Part shown: positions 8,891-17,286 of the stretch, piece by piece | Layout of the letters: each line of letters begins with the position of its first letter | Numbering within the stretch: the stretch's first letter is position 1 | From: Rhodothalassiaceae bacterium | GTDB taxonomy: Bacteria > Pseudomonadota > Alphaproteobacteria > Sphingomonadales > Rhodothalassiaceae | Direction: 5' to 3' | Assembly (NCBI GenBank): GCA_026004935.1 | Contig: BPKC01000001.1 | Location: 62,001 to 126,000 of the forward strand | DNA length: 64,000 bases | Program-made: the position numbers and the translations under genes | Notes under the pieces: generated by a model | Told to the model about the DNA's origin: nothing | Seen by the model: only the letters and a program-made list of their open reading frames with translations | Databases searched by the model: none

Positions 8891-10042
8891 CTACTCCTCC
8901 GTGAAGAACAGGACGGCGAGGCCGACGGCGAGAAACAGCACGAGCGGCGAGAAGGCCGCCAGCACCGCGGGCACCACGCCGAACTCGCCCATCGCCAGCA
9001 TGAAGTTGTCGATCACGAAATAGGAGAAGCCGAGCGCGGCGCCGGCCGCCATGCGGACCACGAGCTGCCCGCGCCGGTGGACGCCGAAGCCCGCGATCGC
9101 CGCCAGAAGCGGCATCAGCACGAAGGACAGCGACAGCGCGAAGCGGTGGTAGAAGGCCGCCTCGAGATCGGCCGCCGGTTCGCCCTCCGCCTTGCGGCGG
9201 CCGATGGCACGCGCCAGCGCGTCGAGCGTCGTCTCGTCTGCCGCGACGTGCAGGGCGAACAGCCGCTCCGGGCTCGCCGAAAACCTCCAGGGCCGCTCGT
9301 CCGCATAGGACAGATCGAGGGTGTCTGCGGCGAACCGCCTGACCTCGAACAGCCGCCAGCGGCCCTGCTCGTACCAGGCGAAGGCGGCGCGGGTCACCGC
9401 CGTCAGCATGCCTTCGGCGTTGCGCTCGTAGATCGTGATGCCGTCGAGCACGACGCGGCTGCCCGAGCGCGAGGCGCGGGCGATGAAGACGAGGTCGCGG
9501 CCGTCGACGAGGGCCAGATCGCGGACCGTCTCGGGTCTCGGCGGCAGGTCGCGGGCGTAACCCGCCTCCTGCCAGTAGGCCAGCGCCGCGCGCGCCGGCA
9601 CGGTGATCCGGTCGCTGATCCAGAAATGCATGAGCGCCATCGCGACCGCCGTGAGCGTGAAGGGCAGCAGGATGCGGTGCGGCGACATCCCGCCCGCCTT
9701 CAGCACGATGATCTCGCTGTGCTGGTTGAGCTCGGCGAAGGCGACGATGGCCGCAAGCAGCACGCAGAAGGGGGCGAACCGGGTAAACAGGTCCGGCAGC
9801 CGCCAGGCGACGTAGCGCAGGATCTCGGCCGAGCCGTTGCCCGGCACCGCGAGGATCTCCGCCGAGCGCGAAAGCAGATCCAGCATCTGCAGCACGGCGA
9901 GGATGAGGAACAGCACGAACAGGACGCGGGTCGCAAACAGCCGCGCGAGATAGCGCAGGACGGTGCGCGACGGCAGGAAGTAGCGCCGCAGCAGCCGCAT
10001 CCGCGACGGCGCGCCGCCCGCTCCTGCGGCCGCATCAGCCAT
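8891..10042 (-). CDS. lptG: LPS export ABC transporter permease LptG
   Basis: 383-residue permease of the LptF/LptG (YjgP/YjgQ) family. Three N-terminal membrane segments, including a coupling-helix region around LNQHSEIIVLKAGGMSPHRI, are followed by a periplasmic beta-jellyroll domain (about 120-290) and three C-terminal membrane segments. With LptF and the LptB ATPase it extracts LPS from the inner membrane. Its start overlaps the lptF stop by 8 bases. Being the second of the two and carrying the EIIVLKAGGMS block, it is called LptG; the two paralogues can be confused. Confidence 0.88.
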   Translation of the reverse strand: MADAAAGAGGAPSRMRLLRRYFLPSRTVLRYLARLFATRVLFVLFLILAVLQMLDLLSRSAEILAVPGNGSAEILRYVAWRLPDLFTRFAPFCVLLAAIVAFAELNQHSEIIVLKAGGMSPHRILLPFTLTAVAMALMHFWISDRITVPARAALAYWQEAGYARDLPPRPETVRDLALVDGRDLVFIARASRSGSRVVLDGITIYERNAEGMLTAVTRAAFAWYEQGRWRLFEVRRFAADTLDLSYADERPWRFSASPERLFALHVAADETTLDALARAIGRRKAEGEPAADLEAAFYHRFALSLSFVLMPLLAAIAGFGVHRRGQLVVRMAAGAALGFSYFVIDNFMLAMGEFGVVPAVLAAFSPLVLFLAVGLAVLFFTEE

Positions 10043-11291
10043 GGCCCGTCATCCTTCCCATGGCCCATTTCGCCATCCGCCCCAGCCGGTCCGCGACCCG
10101 GTCGAGGCGCCCGAGCGCGCCGCGGCCGGGGTGGAAGGCGACGCTCCAGAAGAAGAAGCCCGCAAGCCCCGCGAATCCCGCAAAGAGGGCCCACTGCGTG
10201 AGCCAGGGGTCGCCTCCCGCCTGCACCGCGCGGGTCGCCGCCTCCTCGAGCTCGTTGTAGACGATGAGCAGGGCCGTCGCGAGCACGAGCCCGCCCGCAC
10301 CCGAGCCGCGCTTGCGCACCGTGCCGAAGGCCACGGCGAGCAGCGGCAGCACCAGCGCCGTGAACAGATGCACGACCCGCCAGTGAAAGGCGCCCCGGTA
10401 GTGGGCGCGCCGGTCCGGCGGCGTCGCGGGATCGCGCATCGCCGTCCACAGCTCGTCCAGCGTCATCTCCAGCTCCTCGCCGCCGCGGCGGCGGAAGGGC
10501 TCGATCTGCGGCAGATCGACGAGCAGGTCCTGGAGCGCGAATTCCATCACCCGCGGGCGCGCGTGGCGGGGATCGAAGTCCAGCATCACGCCGTCCTGAA
10601 GCCTCAGGATGATCTTCTGCTCGTCCTCGGTCCCGACGAACCGGCCCTCGCGGGCGGTGATGCTCATCTCGCGGCCGTTCGCAAGCATGCGCCGCACGAA
10701 GAGATCGCGCAGCGCCCGCCCGTCCGCCCCGGCCTCGCCGACGCGCAGCGTCAGCCCCTCGCCCAGCGGCGAGAAGGCGCCGAGCCGGATGCTCGCGCCC
10801 AGCGCCCCGGAGCGCAGCTCGAATTCCAGCTGGCGGTAAGCGTAGCGGCTGACCGGCTCCTGCCAGCCGACGATCGCAAGATCCGCCAGCCCGAGGGCGA
10901 CAGCCACCAGCATCAGCGGCCGCATGATCCGCGGCAGGCCGACGCCGCCCGCCTGCAGGGCGTCGAGCTCGGAGGACAGCGACAGATTTCTCACGACGAT
11001 CAGCGCCGCCACCAGAAAGCCCACGGGAAGCGCCATGCCGAGGTAGTGGGGAACCAGATGCAGCAGCATCCGCCACACCACGTCCACGGGCCCGTTCTGG
11101 TTGACGACGAAGTCGAACAGGCGGAGCATCCGCTCGAGCAGCAGAAGCGCCAGCGCGATCGCGACGGTGGCGGCAAGCGGAGGCGCCAGCCGACGCAGCA
11201 CGTATCTGTCGAGAAGCGCAAGGCGCAGCACCCGGTCCCGCCCTTCTCCGCGGCTCGGATCGGCCGCAAGCGCGGCCACGGCGCTCTTCAT
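10035..11291 (-). CDS. lptF: LPS export ABC transporter permease LptF
   Basis: 418-residue LptF/LptG-family permease. Membrane segments at about 35-60, 75-100 and 120-145 are followed by a periplasmic domain (about 150-310) and three C-terminal segments. The coupling region reads LSLSSELDALQAGGVGLPRIMRP. The ATG at 11291 gives a normal length; longer in-frame extensions are Arg-rich and run into the divergent lipid-kinase gene. It leads an operon with lptG, a flippase, a GNAT protein and a DUF502 protein. The 126-bp gap to the divergent kinase gene holds a small perfect palindrome. Confidence 0.88.
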   Translation of the reverse strand: MKSAVAALAADPSRGEGRDRVLRLALLDRYVLRRLAPPLAATVAIALALLLLERMLRLFDFVVNQNGPVDVVWRMLLHLVPHYLGMALPVGFLVAALIVVRNLSLSSELDALQAGGVGLPRIMRPLMLVAVALGLADLAIVGWQEPVSRYAYRQLEFELRSGALGASIRLGAFSPLGEGLTLRVGEAGADGRALRDLFVRRMLANGREMSITAREGRFVGTEDEQKIILRLQDGVMLDFDPRHARPRVMEFALQDLLVDLPQIEPFRRRGGEELEMTLDELWTAMRDPATPPDRRAHYRGAFHWRVVHLFTALVLPLLAVAFGTVRKRGSGAGGLVLATALLIVYNELEEAATRAVQAGGDPWLTQWALFAGFAGLAGFFFWSVAFHPGRGALGRLDRVADRLGRMAKWAMGRMTGHG

Positions 11292-11362
11292 GCCGGGATG
11301 CCGGGCGCAAGACAAGGGCGGCCGCGGGCGGCTGGATTTTCCCGTCCGGCCTGTGTCATAGA

Positions 11363-11376
11363 GCGCGAAATCGCGC
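11363..11376. promoter_or_regulatory. Perfect inverted repeat between lptF and lipid kinase
   Basis: GCGCGA-AA-TCGCGC lies centrally in the divergent 126-bp intergenic region, a plausible position for a regulator controlling both directions. In a GC-rich genome a 6-bp half-site palindrome can arise by chance, so this is only a candidate operator. Confidence 0.25.
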
Positions 11377-11417
11377 CCTTGGACGAGGCGAGGTGCGACA
11401 GCGAGAGGACCGGTACG

Positions 11418-12464
11418 GTGCAGCCCTTTCCGCAGGCCGACGGCACGATGACGGCGGCCGAGCCCGTGCGGCCCGAAGAGACCGCACAAGGCCTCGTCGG
11501 CGTGCTCACCAACACGGGGGCGACCCGCGTCCGCCGCAGCCTCAAGGCCCTGCGTGAGGCGATCGGCGGCAGCCGCGGCGTCCTGCATGTGGAAATCCGC
11601 GACCCCGGCGACGTGCCGGATGCGCTGCGTCTGCTCGCCGCATCGGGCGTCTCGCTTCTGTGCATCAATGGCGGCGACGGCACGGTGCAGATGGTCGCGG
11701 AAGCGCTCGACCGGGGCGTCTGGCGCGGCACGCCGCCGCCGATCGCGGTGCTGGCGGGCGGCCACACCAATCTGATCGCGACGGATCTCGGCACCGCGGG
11801 CGATCCGCTGCGGGTGTTCGCCCGCCTGCTCGCGGCACAGCGGGGCGATGCCCCATCCGGCCGGGCGCCGCGGGTCGTCACCCGCGTGCCGGTGCGCATC
11901 GAAGGCGGCGGGCTCGCGCGCGCGCGCGCGGGCTTCTTCGTCGGACTCGCCGGCATCCCGCGCGCGACGGACTGGGCGAGGCGGCGGGTCCAGCATCCGC
12001 TGGTGCCGCTGTGGCTGCATGATGCGGCCTCCATTCTGCTGCTCGCCGCATCCGCGCTGCTCGATCTCGGACGCTCGCCGCTTGCTCCCGTCCCGCTCGC
12101 CTTCACGCTGGAAGACGGGAGGGTGGTCGAGGACGCCTTTTCGGTCGCGATCGCCACATCCCTGCCGCGGCTGCTGCTGGGCGCGCGGCTGTTCGCCCGG
12201 CATGACGGCGAGACCGTCCAGTTCGCCGCCTTCTCGCGCCTCGGCCCGGCGCTCGTGCGCGCGCTCATGGCCGCCTTGCGGCATCGCCTGCATCTCGCCC
12301 GGATGAAGGAGCTCACGCTTGAGCGGGTGCGCCGGCTCGTCGTCGCGGGCGCGGGCGAGATCGTCGTCGACGGCGAGATCGTCGATCTCGATCCGGGCGA
12401 GCCGCTCGTGCTCTCCGCCGGCCGGCCGCTGCGCTTTCTCGCCCTCCGGGCGGACCCGCGATGA
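11418..12464 (+). CDS. Diacylglycerol-kinase-family lipid kinase (candidate ceramide/sphingoid kinase)
   Basis: 348-residue protein with the DAGK catalytic fold. The ATP-binding signature NGGDGTVQMV (GGDGT at about 85-89) and LAGGHTNLIATDLG (normally GGTxN) are clear; the C-terminal part carries the beta-rich second domain ending EIVVDGEIVDLDPGEPLVL. The family phosphorylates diacylglycerol, sphingosine, ceramide or undecaprenol. GTG 11418 is chosen for the GAGAGGA site 8 bases upstream; ATG 11448 is an alternative. Its stop overlaps the next gene (ATGA), and the two converge on spt, so a sphingoid lipid substrate, as for Caulobacter CpgB, is a reasonable inference but not proven. Confidence 0.82.
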   Translation: MQPFPQADGTMTAAEPVRPEETAQGLVGVLTNTGATRVRRSLKALREAIGGSRGVLHVEIRDPGDVPDALRLLAASGVSLLCINGGDGTVQMVAEALDRGVWRGTPPPIAVLAGGHTNLIATDLGTAGDPLRVFARLLAAQRGDAPSGRAPRVVTRVPVRIEGGGLARARAGFFVGLAGIPRATDWARRRVQHPLVPLWLHDAASILLLAASALLDLGRSPLAPVPLAFTLEDGRVVEDAFSVAIATSLPRLLLGARLFARHDGETVQFAAFSRLGPALVRALMAALRHRLHLARMKELTLERVRRLVVAGAGEIVVDGEIVDLDPGEPLVLSAGRPLRFLALRADPR

Positions 12465-13444
12465 CCGCAAGGGCCGAGGCGACCGCCGCTCTCGACCGGC
12501 TGCTCGCCGCGGCCCTGACCGGTCGCGCCCCGCCCGGGGCGGTGCGCGCATTCGCCGGCGAGCTCGCCGCGCGCCATGGCGGCGCGGTCCGGGCCGTGCT
12601 CTACTACGGCTCCTGCCTGCGCACCGGCGTGCTCGAGGACCGGATCCTCGACTTCCATCTCCTCGTCGACCGCTATGCCCGCGCCTATCCCGGCCGGCCG
12701 CTCCTTGCGGCGGCGAATGCCGTGCTGCCGCCCAACGTCTTCTTCGCCGCAAGCGCCACCGCCCGCGACGCCCGGGGCGCGCCGCTCAAGGCCAAATACA
12801 ATGTCGTCAGCCTTCCGCAGCTTTCCCGGCTCGTCTCCAGGCGCACGCGCCAGGTCTGGTTCTGGGCCCGCTTCGCCCAGCCGATGGCGCTGGTGGAGGC
12901 GGCGGATGAGGAGCTGCGCGCGCGGATAGCCGCGATCCAGCGCGAGGCGCTGCTGAGCTTTCTCGCCGCCGCCCTGCCGCTGGCCGAGGACGGGGCGGAT
13001 GCGGCGGCCGTCTTCGCGCTCGGCTTCGAGAGGAGTTATGCCGCGGAGCTGAGAGCCGAACCTCCCGGCAAGGGCGCGGAGCTCTATGCGCTCGATGCCG
13101 CCTTCTATGACCGCGTCTTCGCGCCGGCGCTGGCCGCGCTCGGCTGGCCGGTCGTCGCCGATCCGGCGGCACGTGGGGGCGTGCGCATCCTGGGTGCGGA
13201 TCCCGCCATGGCGGAGGCGGCCGAACGCGCCTGGCGGCGGCGGCGGCGGATCAGCCGTGCGCTTGCGGTGCTCCGGCTCGCGAAAAGCGCCTTCACCTTC
13301 TCGGACGGGGCCGACTACATCGCCTGGAAGATCCGCCGGCACGCGGGCGTGGAGGTGGAGCTTTCCGATTTCGACCGCCGTCACCCGCTGCTTGCGGGCA
13401 TCAGGCACTACTGGCGGCTGAAGCGGATGGGGGCGTTTCGCTGA
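12461..13444 (+). CDS. Tam41-like nucleotidyltransferase (phosphatidate cytidylyltransferase-like)
   Basis: 327-residue protein. Residues about 46-70 carry a nucleotidyltransferase pattern, LYYGS followed by ILDFHLLVD (acidic D64 and D70). Further on, KYNVVSLPQLSRLV (about 112-125) and WARFAQPMALV match the order KYGVIS...L..L...AGRL.KPV of the mitochondrial CDP-DAG synthase Tam41/Mmp37. Tam41 makes CDP-diacylglycerol from phosphatidate and CTP. I recognise the resemblance from motif order, not from an alignment. It is translationally coupled to the upstream lipid kinase, and its 3' end overlaps the convergent spt gene by 44 bp, suggesting it acts on that kinase's phospholipid product. Confidence 0.65.
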   Translation: MTARAEATAALDRLLAAALTGRAPPGAVRAFAGELAARHGGAVRAVLYYGSCLRTGVLEDRILDFHLLVDRYARAYPGRPLLAAANAVLPPNVFFAASATARDARGAPLKAKYNVVSLPQLSRLVSRRTRQVWFWARFAQPMALVEAADEELRARIAAIQREALLSFLAAALPLAEDGADAAAVFALGFERSYAAELRAEPPGKGAELYALDAAFYDRVFAPALAALGWPVVADPAARGGVRILGADPAMAEAAERAWRRRRRISRALAVLRLAKSAFTFSDGADYIAWKIRRHAGVEVELSDFDRRHPLLAGIRHYWRLKRMGAFR

Positions 13445-14642
13445 CGGGCAGCCCGAGCCGCCGCCCCGCGCGGGCGAAGGCGGCGAGAATCTCCTCCACC
13501 TGCTCGTCCGTGTGCCCGAGGCCCAGGGAGCAGCGCAGCAGGAACAGACCCCTGGGCGTGGCCGGCGGGCGCGCGACATTCACATAGACGCCCTCCTCGA
13601 GCAGCGCCGCCGACATGCCGAAGAGCGTCTCCTGGTCCGGCAGGCGGACCGCCACGATCGGGCTTTCCACCCGCTCGGTGCCGAGCGCAAAACCCATGGC
13701 CTTGAGTCCCGCATGCAGGCGTTCGACCTTGCGCCAGAGCGCCCGCCTCTCGTCATGCATGCGCGCAAGCTTCTCGATCGCGACAGTCGCGGAGGCGACG
13801 ACGGAAGGCGGTGAGGACGCCGTGAACATGTAGGGCCGGCAGACGAAGCGCAGCACCTCGAAATGCGGTTGGTCGCTGACGCAGAAGCCGCCGACCGTGC
13901 CCACCGATTTCGAAAAGGTGCCGACGATGAAGTCGACCTCTCTGTCCACGCCCAGTTCTTCGGCGATCCCGCGGCCGTGCTCGCCGCAAAAGCCCATGGA
14001 ATGGGCCTCGTCCACCAGGATCTGGGCCCCGAATTCCTTCGTGACGGCGACGAGCTCGGCGAGCGGCGCGCGGTCGCCCAGCATCGAGTAGATGCCCTCC
14101 ACGACGACGAGCTTGCCGGCGTCCTCCGGCAGGCGCCTCAGCCTTTTCGCCAGATCCTCGGGGTCGTTGTGGCGGAAGCGCACGACGTCCGCCTGGCCCA
14201 TGGCGCAGGCGTCATAGATGGAGGCGTGGGAATCCGCGTCGATCACCACATAGTCGCCGCGTCCGGCAAGCGTGGAGATGATCCCGAGATTCGCCTGGTA
14301 GCCGGTGGTGAACACCATGGCGTGGCGGCGGTCGTAGAAGCGTGCCAGCGTCTCCTCCAGCCGGCGGTGCAGCACATAGGTGCCGTTCAGGATCCGGCTG
14401 CCGGTGGTGCCGGTGCCGAAGCGCTCGAGCGCCTCGCGGGCGGCGGCGATGGCGTCCGGATCGAATGTCATCGCCATGTAGTTGTTGGTGCCGGCGAGGA
14501 TCGTGCGCCGGCCGTTGACGATGGCCTCGGTGGGCGAGAGCACCCGCTCCATCGTCACGTCGAGCGGATCGGGCGCGAAGGCCTTCAGCTTCTCGCGCTC
14601 GGCGACCAGCGGAGCGAATTTGGCAAGCAGGTCCCGGCTCAT
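13401..14642 (-). CDS. spt: Serine palmitoyltransferase (alpha-oxoamine synthase)
   Basis: 413-residue PLP enzyme of the alpha-oxoamine synthase family. The cofactor Lys is at about K245 in GTFSKSVGTVGGFC; DADSHASIYD (H139) stacks on PLP and DEAHSMG (D211, H214) is conserved. The opening (SRDLLAKFAPLVAERE), AGTNNYMAMTFDP and VCRPYMFTAS are those of Caulobacter/Sphingomonas serine palmitoyltransferases rather than of BioF or HemA. It condenses serine with an acyl thioester to 3-ketosphinganine, the first step of sphingolipid synthesis. The upstream acyl carrier protein gene overlaps it by 4 bp, so acyl-ACP may be the donor. No ceramide synthase is in the window. Confidence 0.88.
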   Translation of the reverse strand: MSRDLLAKFAPLVAEREKLKAFAPDPLDVTMERVLSPTEAIVNGRRTILAGTNNYMAMTFDPDAIAAAREALERFGTGTTGSRILNGTYVLHRRLEETLARFYDRRHAMVFTTGYQANLGIISTLAGRGDYVVIDADSHASIYDACAMGQADVVRFRHNDPEDLAKRLRRLPEDAGKLVVVEGIYSMLGDRAPLAELVAVTKEFGAQILVDEAHSMGFCGEHGRGIAEELGVDREVDFIVGTFSKSVGTVGGFCVSDQPHFEVLRFVCRPYMFTASSPPSVVASATVAIEKLARMHDERRALWRKVERLHAGLKAMGFALGTERVESPIVAVRLPDQETLFGMSAALLEEGVYVNVARPPATPRGLFLLRCSLGLGHTDEQVEEILAAFARAGRRLGLPVSETPPSASAASSA

Positions 14643-14908
14643 CGGCCCTCTTCCCGGATGCGGTCCACGGCGGCCGCCACCTCGCCCACGGTCTCCAGCT
14701 CCGGCAGGATGTTGAGCGGGATGACGATGTCGAATTCGTCCTCGATCGCCGCCACCAGATCCATCACCGCCAGCGAATCGAGATCGAGATCGCCGGCGAA
14801 GGTCGTGCGCGGGGTGATCTCCACCCCCTTCCTGTTGAAGGGCGCGATCAGCGCCGCGATGCGCCGGAAGGTCTCGCGATGGGCCTCGATGTCGATGGGC
14901 TCGGCCAT
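14639..14908 (-). CDS. acpR: Acyl carrier protein of the spt locus
   Basis: 89-residue acyl carrier protein. The phosphopantetheine attachment site is LDLDSLAVMDLV (about S45), followed by EDEFDIVIPLNILPELETVGEV, the usual helix II-III region. A canonical AGGAGG site precedes ATG 14908. It overlaps spt by ATGA, as expected for a dedicated carrier that presents the acyl chain to Spt, the role assigned to AcpR in Caulobacter. It is too divergent from the usual housekeeping AcpP (DSLD / DSLDTVE) to be that gene. Confidence 0.87.
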   Translation of the reverse strand: MAEPIDIEAHRETFRRIAALIAPFNRKGVEITPRTTFAGDLDLDSLAVMDLVAAIEDEFDIVIPLNILPELETVGEVAAAVDRIREEGR

Positions 14909-15008
14909 GGCTGCCGCCTCCTCCTGCGGCGGACCCGCGCGGATCCGCCTGTGCTGCCCATACCGCATGCCGCGCGCGCGGCGCAATCGCGGCGCCCGGG
15001 GGGCTCCC

Positions 15009-16208
15009 TCAGCCGTCCGTCATCAGCACGGCGATGCCGGGAAGCGTGCGGCCCTCGAGCCACTCGAGGAAGGCGCCGCCGGCGCTCGAGACATGCGACA
15101 GCCGCCCGCGCACGCCGGCACGGTTGAGGGCGGCAAGCGTGTCGCCGCCCCCGGCGACGCTGAGCAGCCCCCGCGTCTCGGTCAGCTCCGCCACGCCGCG
15201 CGCGAAGGCGATGGTGCCGCGGTCGAAGGGCGGATGCTCGAAGGCCCCGAGCGGCCCGTTCCACACGAAGCTGCGCGCCCCGCCGACGACCGCAAGCAGG
15301 CGCTCCACCGTGGCGGGCGCGAAGTCGAGGATCATGTCCGCCGCCGCGACCTCGTCCACGCGCTTTTCCTCGGCGCGGTCACCGGCATCGAGAGCGGGGG
15401 CGACCACCACCTCCTCCGGCAGATGGATCTGAAGGCCCCGGTCACGCGCCGCGGCCATGATGCGCCGCGCCGTATCGAGCTGGTCGTCCTCAACCAGCGA
15501 ACGGCCGACGGGCCGCCCCCCGGCCTTCAGGAAGGTGTTGGCCATCGCCCCGCCGATCAGCAGATGGTCGACGCGGGCGAGCAGATTTTCGATCACCGGG
15601 ATCTTGGTCGAGATCTTCGCGCCGCCGACGAGGGCGGCCAGCGGCCGCTCGGGTGCACCCAGCACGCGCTCCAGCGCCTCGACCTCGGCGGCCAGCGCCA
15701 GCCCCGCGGCCGCCGGCAGCAGCCCGGCCAGCGCATGGACCGAGGCATGCGCGCGGTGCGAGACCGAGAAGGCGTCGTTCACATAGGCCTCGCCCAGCGC
15801 CGCGAGCGCGCGGGCGAACTCGGGATCGTCGCGCTCCTCGCCGGCATGAAAGCGCAGGTTCTCGAGCAGCGTCACCCCGGCGCCCGCGGCGACCGCCTCG
15901 GCCGCCGGCGCGCCGATGCAGTCCTCTGCGAAGACCACCGCCTCGCCGACGAGAGCCTCCAGCACCGGCAGCACGGGCCGCAGGGAGAACTCGGGCCGGC
16001 GGGCGCCCTTCGGCCGGCCGAGATGGCTGAGCAGCACGACCCGCGCGCCCTCCCGGCGCAGATGCCGGATGGTGGGCAGGCTCTCGCGGATGCGGCTGTC
16101 GTCGGCCACCCGGCCTTCCGGATCGAGCGGGACGTTGTAGTCGACCCTGACCAGCACGATCCGGCCGGCGAGCGGGCCGAGATCGGCAAGCGCGCGCAGA
16201 CGGGACAT
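15009..16208 (-). CDS. pgk: Phosphoglycerate kinase
   Basis: 399-residue enzyme, full length, catalysing 1,3-bisphosphoglycerate + ADP to 3-phosphoglycerate + ATP. The N-terminal domain has VRVDYNVPLD (substrate Arg/Asp) and LLSHLGRPKG; the C-terminal nucleotide domain has LVGGAKISTKIPVIENLL and the late VAGGGDTLAAL loop. It is the last gene of the tkt-gap-pgk operon, 10 bases after gap. Carrying both carbon-metabolism enzymes with transketolase is a frequent alphaproteobacterial arrangement. Confidence 0.96.
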   Translation of the reverse strand: MSRLRALADLGPLAGRIVLVRVDYNVPLDPEGRVADDSRIRESLPTIRHLRREGARVVLLSHLGRPKGARRPEFSLRPVLPVLEALVGEAVVFAEDCIGAPAAEAVAAGAGVTLLENLRFHAGEERDDPEFARALAALGEAYVNDAFSVSHRAHASVHALAGLLPAAAGLALAAEVEALERVLGAPERPLAALVGGAKISTKIPVIENLLARVDHLLIGGAMANTFLKAGGRPVGRSLVEDDQLDTARRIMAAARDRGLQIHLPEEVVVAPALDAGDRAEEKRVDEVAAADMILDFAPATVERLLAVVGGARSFVWNGPLGAFEHPPFDRGTIAFARGVAELTETRGLLSVAGGGDTLAALNRAGVRGRLSHVSSAGGAFLEWLEGRTLPGIAVLMTDG

Positions 16209-16218
16209 CGTTGCCGCC

Positions 16219-17226
16219 TCAGGCGACGCCGGCGAGGACGCGGGCGACGTCGACCATCCGGTTCGCGAAGCCCCATTCGTTGTCGTACCACGCCATCACC
16301 CGCACGAAGCGGCCGTCGATCACCTGGGTCCCGGAGCAGTCGAAGCTGCAGCTTGCGGGATTGTGGTTGAAGTCGATGGAAACCAGCGGCGCATCGACGA
16401 CATCCAGCACGCCCTTCATCGCTCCGGCCGCCGCCGCGCGCATCGCCTCGTGAATCTCGTCCACGCTGGTCTCGCGCTCGGCATCGAAGGTCAGATCCAC
16501 CAGCGAGACATTCGCCGTCGGCACCCGCACCGCCGAGCCGTCGAGCTTGCCGGCGAGCTCCGGCAGCACCAGACCCACCGCGCGGGCCGCACCGGTGGAG
16601 GTCGGGATCATGGAGAGCGCCGCCGCGCGCGCGCGCCGCAGATCCTTGTGCAGGCTGTCCTGCAGGCGCTGGTCGGCGGTGTAGGCGTGCACCGTCGTCA
16701 TGTAGCCGCGCGCGATGCCGACGGTCTCATGCAGCACCTTGGCCATCGGCGCGAGGCAGTTCGTGGTGCAGGAGGCGTTCGAGATCACCTTGTGCTCGGG
16801 GCCGATCCTGTCGTGGTTGACGCCGTAGACCACGGTCAGCGGCACGTTCTTGGCCGGCGCCGAGATCAGCACCCGCTTCGCGCCCCCGGTCAGATGCGCG
16901 GCCGCCTTCTCGCCGTCCGTGAAGCGTCCCGTGCATTCGGCCACGACGTCCACGTCGAGATCGCCCCAGGGGATCGTCGCGGGATCGGGATTGGCGAAGA
17001 CCTTGATCCGGCGGCCGTCGACGACCAGCGCGTCCTCCTCGTGGGAGACGGCGCCGGGCCAGCGGCCGTGGATGGAGTCGTAGGCGAACAGATGCGCGTT
17101 GGTCGCGGCATCGCCGAGATCGTTGATCGCCACCACCTCGATGTCGTCCGCATGGCGCTCGCACACGGCCCGCAGCACGAGCCGGCCGATCCGCCCGAAG
17201 CCGTTGATCGCAAGGCGCACGGTCAT
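16219..17226 (-). CDS. gap: Glyceraldehyde-3-phosphate dehydrogenase, type I
   Basis: 335-residue enzyme with the NAD-binding opening [12 protein letters not shown] and catalytic Cys at about C153 in SNASCTTNC, followed by the catalytic His in [11 protein letters not shown]. It oxidises and phosphorylates glyceraldehyde-3-phosphate in glycolysis and gluconeogenesis. A consensus AGGAGG site precedes ATG 17226. It lies between tkt (60 bases upstream) and pgk. Confidence 0.96.
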   Translation of the reverse strand: MTVRLAINGFGRIGRLVLRAVCERHADDIEVVAINDLGDAATNAHLFAYDSIHGRWPGAVSHEEDALVVDGRRIKVFANPDPATIPWGDLDVDVVAECTGRFTDGEKAAAHLTGGAKRVLISAPAKNVPLTVVYGVNHDRIGPEHKVISNASCTTNCLAPMAKVLHETVGIARGYMTTVHAYTADQRLQDSLHKDLRRARAAALSMIPTSTGAARAVGLVLPELAGKLDGSAVRVPTANVSLVDLTFDAERETSVDEIHEAMRAAAAGAMKGVLDVVDAPLVSIDFNHNPASCSFDCSGTQVIDGRFVRVMAWYDNEWGFANRMVDVARVLAGVA

Positions 17227-17286
17227 GGTCGCTGTTTCCTCCTGATTGCTGGGCTCGTTCTCGGGGCTCGCCCGCCAGCGCGGCTT

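Noticed and set aside
13401-14642. BioF (8-amino-7-oxononanoate synthase) or glycine C-acetyltransferase
   Set aside because: The N-terminal block, FVCRPYMFTAS and a dedicated coupled acyl carrier protein fit serine palmitoyltransferase, and no biotin or threonine genes are adjacent.
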